Part shown: positions 55,260 through 64,000 of the stretch, one piece after another
Layout of the letters: every line of letters begins with the position of its first letter
How positions within the stretch are numbered: position 1 is the first letter of the stretch
Assembly (NCBI GenBank): GCA_021234155.1
Contig: JAJEKV010000012.1
Coordinates: 9,762,448-9,826,447, forward strand
Reading direction: 5' to 3'
DNA: 64,000 bases
DNA from: Isoetes taiwanensis
Taxonomy: Eukaryota > Streptophyta > Lycopodiopsida > Isoetales > Isoetaceae
Translations under genes and position numbers: made by a program
Notes under the pieces: model-generated
What the model was told of the DNA's origin: nothing
Seen by the model: the letters and a program-made list of their open reading frames with translations, nothing else
Databases searched by the model: none

Positions 55260-56993
55260 TGTAGTGGGATTTGGTATCCGGAATGATGGAGTATTGTATT
55301 TTTTGAAGATTCTAACCGCTTTTTCTTACATATTTACGATAATTTATATGTTTTAGGGAAATTGGTATTTTTTGTGAAGACCCTGATAAGAAGCAGAGGC
55401 AACTTCGTAGCGGCTATTATGTTTGAAGTATGAAGACCCTGATAAGAAGCAGAGGCAACTTCGTAGCGGCTATTATGTTTGAAGTATGAAGACCCTGATA
55501 AGAAGCAGCGGCAACTTGAATAGGATCAAGACTAAAAGGGACACCTATGGCAGATATGGGATTATGCAAGGGAGCCGTATGAAGAAGCGCAAGATCACAA
55601 AATCGAATTGTAGTTGCATTTGAAGGTCTTGGAATGTATTAGTGGCGGTATTATGGTGGAGGTTTTCCTCGAAAACCCCTACGTGGGCGAGGTTTTTAGT
55701 CCTAGCTATAATACCATTACTATGCATTTCCGAGTTATATTAGTGAGATATGTTTGATACAAAATGTGTGACGAGATACCATGGCACAAAGTTGAGGAAA
55801 ACAAAGATCATGTATTCAATTCACAAACTAAGGGTGTGGAATTAGATGCGATGATACGGGAAGATATGACATGTTTATGAAGCAAGCAAACAGGAATCGG
55901 AATTGAAAGATCACAAAAGAGTGTTCTAAGCAAAGACTAATGAGGTGTGAAGATGAAGATGAGGAAGGCATTACACCAAGGATTGGATGATGTTACAAGA
56001 GGCAGACAGACATGAATAATGGGAAACAAATACAAACAAGGGGAGAAGTGCGGGCAGTACAATCAAGGTCGCATACCGTCTATCTAAGGGATACAAGTCA
56101 TGGAATATGAAAGGAAATTAAATGTATTTGAAGAAAATTGATGACTAGGAGCTGATGTGGATGAAAGGAGGAGAAAAACCTAACGTAAGAGTTAAGGAGA
56201 TGGGAGCGGGCAGGTCGTTTTGGAACAAGGGCTGCGATTACATGAAAGGAAGACATCGGGGGCATGGAAGGAGAGCACCAGAAGCAAGGAAGTAAGTTCA
56301 TTTGGATCTATCAGCTTATGGGCAAAAAATTACAGCAATGTGAAGCATTCTTATGGCAGATTTTACATGTATATCAGACCTAATTCCAATTGGGCAAAGA
56401 CATTCTATGCAAATTCAGCCTGTGGGTCATCATTAGCAGCCATAAATCAGAGTATGGAGCACTATAAATTCGTCCTTGTCTTCAATAACAAGTGGAAGCA
56501 TGTGTTACAAAGAGCAAATTTCTGATTTAGAGGACAACACAATTTGCATTGATCAAGTAGGTATTTTAAATTGTTGTTTTTTCTGGAATTTCATTAAGTT
56601 CTGAGATGAAATGGATGTATTTGAAGGGCATTGTTCCTTACTATTATGAAGAATCATATGGACCAGTTGCTTTATCATTGTCTTATTGCTGATTTCCTTT
56701 GAATCATGCCTTGTTATATTGCTATTATTTTTGAAGATTCAATGTTATCAATGTTATAAAAGACAAGCTGAAATATGATGCTCATTGGTGATGGTTTACG
56801 AGTTGCAATTCCTCTTAACAAGCATTGTCAATTTGGAGTTTAGCATGTGGCAAGTTGTATATCCATTATGAATTCTCTTGTTGTGAATGAAGTATATTAC
56901 CTTGCTGCTGGTTATTGCCCTGATTGTTTTACACTCATGCATCGCCGTGGAGCCCGGGGTTAGTTGTTTCTAGATTTTGTTGGACTCATGACA
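55260..56993 (+). repeat. Gypsy 2 3' LTR (1734 bp)
   Basis: Aligns with the 5' LTR along its length. It is 56 bp longer because of a third copy of the GAAGACCCTGATAAGAAGCA unit (about 55375-55520). Other differences are mainly one-base indels and small patches near CG dinucleotides. Confidence 0.96.
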
Positions 56994-57790
56994 GGTGGTT
57001 TATCTGGACAATGTATGTGTATGGCTTGGATTCACGTACCATAGGTATCAATACACTAAGTATTCATACCCTGAGTATTTATACCCAATTCCAATGATTA
57101 CTCCATTGGTTTATCTGGACACAACCTAGTGGTTTATCTGGACACAAAATAGTGGTTTATCTGGACACAAGTTGATGTATGAGTAGGGCTTGGAATCACA
57201 TACCGTGGGTATAAACACACCATGTATTCATACCCTGAGTATTTATACCCAATTCCAATTATTACCCCATTGGTTTATCTGGACACAAACTAGTGGTTTA
57301 TCTGGACACAAGTTGGTGGTTTACTTGGACAATGTATGTGTATGGCTTGGATTCACATACCATAGGTATAAATTACACTAAGTATTCATACCCTGAGTAT
57401 TTATACCCGATTCCAATGATTACCCCATTGGTTTATCTGGACACAACCTAGTGGTTTATCTGGACACAACCTAGTGGTTTATCTGGACACAACTTGGTGG
57501 TTTATCTGGATAATGTATGGGTAGGGCTTGGAATCACATGCCATGGGTATAAAGACACCAAGTACTTATACCCTGAGTATTTATACCCCATTGGTTTATC
57601 TGGACACAACCTAGTGGTTTATCTGGACACAAGTTGGTGGTTTATCTGGACAATGCATGTGTAGGGCTTGGATTCAAATACCATAGGTATAAATACACCA
57701 AGTATTTATACCCTGAGTATTTATGCCCAATTCCAATGATTACCCAAGTGGTTTATCTAGACACAAACTAGTGGTTTATCTGGACACAAA
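56994..57790 (+). repeat. MULE satellite array, left arm (second part)
   Basis: The array continues in the same orientation after gypsy 2, about four to five units, down to the orientation switch at about 57790-57820, where ACCCATA is repeated. Confidence 0.92.
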
Positions 57791-57820
57791 CATACCCATA
57801 CCCATACCCATACATTGTCC

Positions 57821-60800
57821 AGATAAACCCATACTCACACTCATGGTATAAATACTTGGTGTATTTATACCCATGGTATGTGATTCCAAGCCCTACCCAT
57901 ACATTGTCCAGATAAACCACCAAGTTGTGTCCAGATAAACCATTAATTTGTGTCCAGATAAACCAATGGGGTAATCATTGGAATTGGGTATAAATACTAA
58001 GGGTATGAATACTTGGTGTATTGATACCGATGGTATGTGGTTCCCACACTTACACATACATTGTCCAGATAAACCACCAAGTTGTGTCCAGATAAACCAT
58101 TAGTTTGTGTCCAGATAAACCAATGGGGTAGGCATTAGAATTGGGTATAAATACTCATGGTATAAATACTTGGTGTATTTATACCCATGGTATGTGATTC
58201 CAAGCCCTACCTATACATTGTCCAGATAAACCACTAGTTTGTGTCCAGATAAACCACTAGGTTCTGTCCAAATAAACCAATGCGGTAATCATTGGAATTG
58301 GGTATAAATACTAAGGGTACTTGGTGTATTTATACCCATGGTATGTCATTCAAGGCCCTACCCATACATTGTCCAGATTAACCACAACTTGTGTCCAGAT
58401 AAACCACTAGGTTGTGTCCAGATAAACCAATGGGGTAATCATTGGAAGAGGGTATGAATACTTAGTGTGTTTATACCCATGATATGTGATTCCAAGCCCT
58501 ACTCATACATTGTCCAGAAAAACCACCAACTTGTGTCCAGATAAACCACTAGTTTGTGTCCAGATAAACCACTAGATTGTGTCCAGATAAACCAATGGGG
58601 TAATCATTGGAATTGGGTATAAAGACTAAGGGTATAAATACTTGGTGTATTTATATCCATGGTATGTGATTCCAAGCCCTACCCATACATTGTCCAGATT
58701 AACCACCAACTTGTGTCCAGATAAACCAATAGGTTGTGTCCAGATAAACCAATAGGGTAATCATTGGAATTGGGTATAAATACTAAGGGTATAAATACTT
58801 GGTGTGTTTATACCCATGGTATGTGATTCCAAGCCCTACTCATACATTGTCCAGATAAACCACTAGTTTGTGTCCAGATAAACCACTAGGTTGTGTCCAG
58901 ATAAACCAATGGGGTTACCAATAGAATCTGGTATAAATACTAAGGGTATAAATACTTGGTGTGTTTATACCCATGGTATCTGATTCGAAGCCCTACCCAT
59001 ACATTGTCCCGATTAGCCACCAACTTGTGTCCAGATAAACCACTAGGTTGTGTCCAGATAAACCAATGGGGTAATCATTGGAATTGGGTATAAATACTAA
59101 GGGTATAAATACTTGGCGTATTTATATCCATAGTATGTGATTCCAAACCCTACCCATACGTCCAGATTAACCACCAACTTATGTCCATATAAACCACTAG
59201 GTTGTGTCCAGATAAACCAATGGGGTAATCATTGGAATTGGGTATAAATACTAAGGGTATAAATACTTGGTGTGTTTATACCCATAATATGTGATTCCAA
59301 GCTGTCCAGATAAACCACCAACTTGTGTCCAGATAAACCACTAATTTATGTCCAGATAAACCACTAGGTTGTGTCCAGATAAACCAATGGGGTAATCATT
59401 GGAATTGGGTATAAATACTAAGGGTATAAATACTTGGTGTGTTTATACCCATGGTATGTGATTCCAGCCCTACTCATACATTGTCCAGATAAACCACTAG
59501 TTTGTGTCCAGATAAACCACTAGGTTGTGTCCAGATAAACCACTAGGTTGTGTCCAGATAAACCAATCGGGTTATCATTGGAATTGGGTATAAATACTAA
59601 GGGTATAAATACTTGGTGTATTTATACCCATGGTATGTGATTCCAAGCCCTACCTATACATTGTCCAGATTAACCACCAACTTGTGTCCAGATTAACCAC
59701 CAACTTGTGTCCAGATAAACCACTAGGTTGTGTCCAGATAAACCAATGGGGTAATCATTGGAATTGGGTATAAATACTAATGGTATAAATACTTGGTGTA
59801 TTTACCCATGGTATGTGATTCCAAATCCTACCCATACATTGTCCAGATTAACCACTAACTTGTGTCCAGATAAACCACTAGGTTGTGTCCAGATAAACCA
59901 CTAGGTTGTGTCCAGATAAACCAATGGGGTAATCATTGGAATTGGGTATAAATATTAAAGGTATAAATACTTGGTGTGTTTATACCCATGGTATGTGATT
60001 CCAAGCCCTACTCATACATTGTCCAGAAAAACCACCAACTTGTGTCCAGATAAACCACTAGTTTGTGTCCAGATAAACCACTAGATTGTGTCCAGATAAA
60101 CCAATGGGGTAATCATTGGAATTGGGTATAAATACTAAGGGTATAAATACTAAGGGTATAAATACTTGGTGTATTTATATCCATGGTATGTGATTCCAAG
60201 CCCTACCCATACATTGTCCAGATTAACCACCAACTTGTGTCCAGATAAACCAATATGTAGTGTCCAGATAAACCAATGGGGTAATCATTGGAATTGGGTA
60301 TAAATACTAAGGGTATAAATACTTGGTGTGTTTATATCCATGGTATGTGATTCCAAGCCCTACTCATACATTGTCAGATAAACCACTAGTTTGTGTCCAG
60401 ATAAACCACTAGGTTGTGTCCAGATAAACCAATGGGGTTATCAATAGAATCTGGTATAAATACTAAGGGTATAAATACTTGGTGTATTTATACCCATGGT
60501 ATCTGATTCCAAGCCCTACCCATACATTGTCCCGATTACCCACCAACTTGTGTCCAGATAAACCACTAGGTTGTGTCCAGATAAACCAATGGGGTAATCA
60601 TTGGAATTGGGTATAAATACTAAGGGTATAAATACTTGGCATATTTGTATCCATGGTATGTGATTCCAAACCCTACCCATACGTCCAGATTAACCACCAA
60701 CTTGTCCATATAAACCACTAGGCTGTGTCGAGATAAACCAATGGGGTAATCATTGAAATTGGGTATAAATACTAAGGGTATAAATACTTGGTGTGTTTAT

Positions 60801-62500
60801 ACCCATAATATGTGATTCCAAGCCACCAACTTGTGTCCAGATAAACCACTAATTTGTGTCTAGATAAACCACTAGGTTGTGTCCAGATAAACCAATGGGG
60901 TAATCATTGGAATTGGGTATAAATACTAAGGGTATAAATACTTGGTGTGTTTATACCCATAGTATGTGATTCCAGCTCTACTCATACATTGTCCAGATAA
61001 ACCACTAGTTTGTGTCGACATAAACCACTAGGTTGTGTCCAGATAAACCAATGGGGTTATCATTGGAATTGGGTATAAATACTAAGGGTATAAATACTTG
61101 GTGTATTTATACCCATGGTATGTGATTCCAAGCCCTACCCATACATTGTTCAGATTAACCACCAACTTGTGTCCAGATAAACCACTAGGTTGTGTCCAGA
61201 TAAACCAATGGGGTAATCATTGGAATTGGGTATAAATACTAATGGTATAAATACTTGGTGTATTTATACCCATGGTATGTGATTCCAAACCCTACCCATA
61301 CATTATCCAGATTAACCACTAACTTGTGTCCAGATAAACTACTAGGTTGTGTCCAGATAAACCACTAGGTTGTGTCTAGATGAACCAATGGGGTAATCAT
61401 TGGAATTGGGTATAAATACTAAGGGTATAAATACTTGGTGTGTTTATACCCATGGTATGTGATTCCAAGCCCTACTCATACATTGTTCAGATAAGCCACC
61501 AACTTGTGTCCAGATAAACCACTAGTTTGTGTCCAGATAAACCACTAGGTTGTGTCCAGATAAACTAATGGTTTAATCATTGGAATTGGGTATAAATACT
61601 CATGGTATAAATACTTGGTGTATTTATATCCATGGTATATGATTCCAAACCCTACCCATACATTTTCCAGATTAACCACCAACTTGTGTCCAGATAAACC
61701 ATTAGGTTGTGTCCAGATAAACCAATGGGGTAATCACTGGAATTGGGTATAAATACTAAGGGTATGGATACTTGGTGTATTGATACCATGGTATGTGGTT
61801 CCCACACCTACGCATACATTGTCCAGATAAACCACTAACTTGTGTCCAGATAAACCACTAGGTTGTGTCCAGATAAACCAATGGGATAATCATTGGAATT
61901 GGGTATAAATACTCAGGGTATAAATACTTGGTGTATTTATACCCATGGTATGTGATTCCAAGCCCTACCCATACATTGTCCAGATAAACCACCAAGTTGT
62001 GTCCAGATAAACCATTACTTTGTGTCGGGGTAAGCATTGGAATTGGGTATAAATACTAAGGGTATAAATACTTGGTGTATTTATACCCATGGTATGTGAT
62101 TCCAAGCCCTACCCATACATTGTCCAGATAAACCACCAAGTTGTGTCCAGATAAACCAATGGGGTAGTCATTGGAATTGGGTATAAATACTCAGGGTATG
62201 AATACTTAGTGTATTTATACCCATGGTATGTGATTCCAAGCCCTACACATACATTGTCCACCAACTTGTGTTCAGATAAACCACTAGGTTGTGTCCAGAT
62301 AAACCACCAACTTGTGTCCAAATACTTAAGGTGGTAAATACTTGATGTATTTATACCTATGGTCCGCTTGGTGTACTTGGTGTTATTCCCAATGTCCAAA
62401 CATACAATGTCCACTAGCAAAACCGCTAGTTGCCACAAAAACCACCAAGTGTTGTCCTGATAAACCACTTGGGTGTATTTATAGAAGGGAGTATTTATAC
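57821..62500 (-). repeat. MULE satellite array, right arm, inverted
   Basis: About 28 units of ~155-165 bp in the opposite orientation (TTGTGTCCAGATAAACC). A higher-order repeat of about 1.5 kb is present: peculiar variants such as AATAGAATCTGGTATAAA (about 58920 and 60440), CCCATACGTCCAG (59152, 60674) and CACTAGATTGTGTCC (58570, 60078) recur about 1510-1522 bp apart. Units decay beyond 62340. Confidence 0.92.
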
Positions 62501-62552
62501 AATTGGGGCTGCCTAACACCAACGGTACTTTCTAACGATACTTTTACCTTCA

Positions 62553-62601
62553 AACTATATATACCAATAGATAAGTATTGAGAAAGAGCTTGGAGGAGAA
62601 G
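62553..62601 (+). promoter_or_regulatory. TATA-like box before the MULE accessory gene
   Basis: CTATATATACC at 62554-62564, about 40 bp upstream of the ATG at 62602; suitably placed for a short leader. Confidence 0.45.
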
Positions 62602-63187
62602 ATGGTGCGCACTCGCAAGCAGAGAGAGTTTTGTGAGTCCAGTCTCAGCAACATGCTCTTGATGATGTTCTATTCCACTTGAACAATATTCAATATGATG
62701 TGGGGTTACAGTTCGCTGAGGAGAATAGCCTCCATCCATTCACAAGTAAGCATTCTTTTGTTTTCCTTTAGAAATTGTGTTCTTTGTCATGTATGATTCT
62801 AGCTACAAGGTCAATGCAAAGACTGTGGAGAAGGAGGGGTTCAAACATACCGTCAGGCCTCTAAATCAAGATGCTAATAGGCCAACCCACGGTTCCATGC
62901 TAGCTGACCTAAAGAGGTGCATGATCCAAGCCAAGTCATTGAAGAGGTTGTTGGCAATGGACTTGTGGGAGGGCAACTGCTTGCGCAGCTATTTTGAGGG
63001 AATTTATCTTTCTAGACGTTCCGATCAAAAGGGCTTGGTTACTAAGCTCTTAGAGGAGTTCTCACCATACTTATGCGAGAACCTTGATCATCTGCTATGG
63101 ACACAACCAACTTCAGTCCCAGATTTCACAGTCGAGAGCATCAAAGCAGAAGGCATGTCCACATTCATTGAAGTAGATGCAGATTAA
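62602..63187 (+). CDS. MULE accessory gene near the right TIR, function unknown
   Basis: The candidate start at 62602 (MVRTRKQREF) is followed in another phase by ALDDVLFHLNNIQYDVGLQF. A GTAAGC donor is at about 62750. A second exon probably begins after CTAG (about 62800), giving YKVNAKTVEKEGFKHTVRPL, QAKSLKRLLAMDLWEGNCLR, LSRRSDQKGLVTKLLEEFSP, and ends IEVDAD at 63187. The first exon needs one frame change, so it may be damaged. It is not similar to any family I recognise. Position at the far end of the element recalls mudrB of maize MuDR, but no sequence link is claimed. Confidence 0.6.
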
Positions 63188-63199
63188 TGGACAAGGATT

Positions 63200-63375
63200 C
63201 GAGCTTTATATTCAAATAAACCATTGTTTTGGAATTGTAGTAGTCTTGAAATTGGCATAAACGATTGTTTTGGAATTGGAGTATTGGAGTAGTTTGAAAT
63301 TGGCATAAACCATTGTCTTGGAATTGGTGTATTGAAGTAGCTTTGAAATTCAAATACAACATTGTTTTGATATTT
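63200..63375. repeat. Tandem ~58-bp repeat, three copies
   Basis: Units with CCATTGTTTTGGAATTG and TTTGAAATTGGCATAAA lie at about 63221, 63265 and 63308, followed by a decayed fourth, between the accessory gene and the right TIR. Confidence 0.7.
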
Positions 63376-63495
63376 AGATTCAAATCGGGAGGGGATTAGT
63401 TTTGAAAATCAAATAAATGGCAAGTATTGATTATTTAAATTCAAATGGGGAGGGGGAGTACAACGGAACGACGTTTTGGGGGCGAAAACGGGACT

Positions 63496-63787
63496 GCGGG
63501 CAGGGAACGGGGCGTCTTTCTTTTCGGAGGGAACGGGGGGGCTCCAGGGAATTTAATGCTTGTCAGCCCGTGGTACTTTGGTCTTGTGTCAATACGAGCC
63601 ATAATGATTAACGGTCTTGCCTGTCCGGATAAACCACTGAGATGGGGTCATGGATGCCCAAGCGGATGGCCATCGCGGGTGCATGGATGGGCGGATGTCT
63701 ATGGGATGGGGGATGATGGGATGTCCGGAAAAACCACCTGAAATTTGTCCGGAAAAACCGTATCCCATTGTAGATATACGGGCGCCC
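63496..63787 (-). repeat. MULE right terminal inverted repeat (~292 bp)
   Basis: Inverted copy of 36938-37221. It holds TGTCCGGATAAACCACTGAG (63622-63641), TGTCCGGAAAAACCACC (63722-63738) and TTGTCCGGAAAAACCG (63745-63760), the motif shared with the satellite. Followed by CTATATCAG at 63788-63796. Confidence 0.94.
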
Positions 63788-63796
63788 CTATATCAG

Positions 63797-63865
63797 GTTT
63801 AGGTGCTATGTTAAATGTTTTATCTCTTACATTATTGGCTTCTTTTACAAATAGGCCACTCTCGC
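63797..63865 (-). pseudogene. Reading frame interrupted by the MULE, upstream part
   Basis: A minus-strand frame starting after a possible acceptor (CAAG at 63866-63869) reads SGLFVKEANNVRDKTFNIAP and runs into the MULE duplication. It joins in phase to the frame at 36937-36666. The remaining bases to 64000 look like intron. Confidence 0.45.
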
Positions 63866-64000
63866 CTTGCATCTAATAGCCAGCAAGTCATCAAGGTACC
63901 AGGTGTATCCAAGAATACTTGTTGCAAAATAGGTTCGCATTCAGTCATTTCATTCCGAGCCTATCCAATTGCAGAAATACATCGAGCCAGGAACTAAACT

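Larger units (their letters stand above)
47732..56993 (+). mobile_element. Ty3/gypsy LTR retrotransposon 2, complete, in the satellite
   Basis: LTRs at 47732-49409 and 55260-56993 start TGTAGTG and end ATGACA. A perfect 5-bp target duplication GGTGG (47727-47731, 56994-56998) flanks it, and the satellite phrase GGTGGTTTATCTGGAC is restored on removal. Primer site and polypurine tract are both present. Order: gag, zinc knuckles, protease, reverse transcriptase, RNase H, integrase, no chromodomain. The single RNase H is intact in its motifs, unlike gypsy 1. Many frameshifts. Confidence 0.97.
36938..63787 (+). mobile_element. Giant Mutator-like element (MULE), 26.85 kb with nested insertions
   Basis: The ends are long inverted repeats (36938-37221 and 63496-63787) starting GGGCGCCCGTATATCTACAA, flanked by a perfect 9-bp duplication CTATATCAG (36929-36937 and 63788-63796). 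Nine-bp duplications and long TIRs are the established signature of the Mutator superfamily. The transposase inside (37432-46404) is of the MULE type, which agrees. Cargo: the transposase gene, a second gene near the right end (62602-63187), and inverted satellite arrays. Without the LINE cluster (39019-45376) and gypsy 2 (47732-56993) and their duplicated target bases, the element is about 11.2 kb. Confidence 0.94.

Noticed and set aside
46451-62500. Regular repeats considered as a CRISPR array
   Set aside because: Units are 155-190 bp satellite monomers with no unique spacers, and the DNA is eukaryotic.
46451-62500. Satellite considered as a centromeric array
   Set aside because: It is bounded by the MULE transposase on one side and the MULE right end on the other, reverses orientation, and shares its core with the MULE ends.

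Overview
The window is nuclear DNA of a land plant (streptophyte): spliced genes with GT-AG introns, L1-type LINEs with a zf-RVT domain, Ty1/copia and Ty3/gypsy LTR elements, and hAT- and Mutator-type DNA transposons. It is AT-rich and dense in nested transposons. The species cannot be told from the sequence. A seedless plant is possible, but that is only an impression.

Layout. 1-3.7 kb is mostly unassigned. From 3.7 to 19.3 kb lies a minus-strand LINE (LINE-A1) cut into blocks by a 712-bp hAT-type MITE (4703-5414, TSD ATGGAGGT) and by a composite insertion. That insertion includes a 729-bp inverted-repeat element, exon-like fragments and a complete Ty3/gypsy retrotransposon (7222-17188, TSD ATGAT). 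The gypsy has an unusual order: gag, protease, an intact second RNase H, reverse transcriptase, a degenerate RNase H, integrase.

The one clearly intact host gene is a 13-exon, 687-codon minus-strand ASNSD1 homologue (21989-25967). A stray copy of its exon-11 region lies downstream of it (21083-21291). From 26.4 to 36.6 kb are more nested LINE pieces (family A; a second family B), two foldback MITEs and a decayed Ty1/copia element with one visible LTR.

36938-63787 is a single 26.85-kb Mutator-like element (MULE). It has ~285-292-bp terminal inverted repeats and a perfect 9-bp TSD (CTATATCAG), and it splits a minus-strand reading frame. It carries a spliced but now broken MULE transposase (zinc finger, DDE core, SWIM), a second unknown gene next to its right end, and about 6.8 kb of satellite. 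The satellite core (GGTTTATCTGGACA) matches, with one C-to-T change, a motif repeated in the MULE's own termini (GGTTTATCCGGACA). The satellite changes orientation near 57.8 kb. It was invaded by a second complete Ty3/gypsy element (47732-56993, TSD GGTGG). The transposase gene was invaded by a LINE-A copy (18-bp TSD). That copy holds a LINE-B, which holds a 3.8-kb inverted-repeat element of unknown superfamily (40191-44024, 4-bp TSD AACT).

Two cautions. The LTR pairs differ mainly by small indels in homopolymers and GC-rich spots, so some frameshifts may be base-calling errors. All splice sites, domain calls and identities come from reading the sequence; no search was run.
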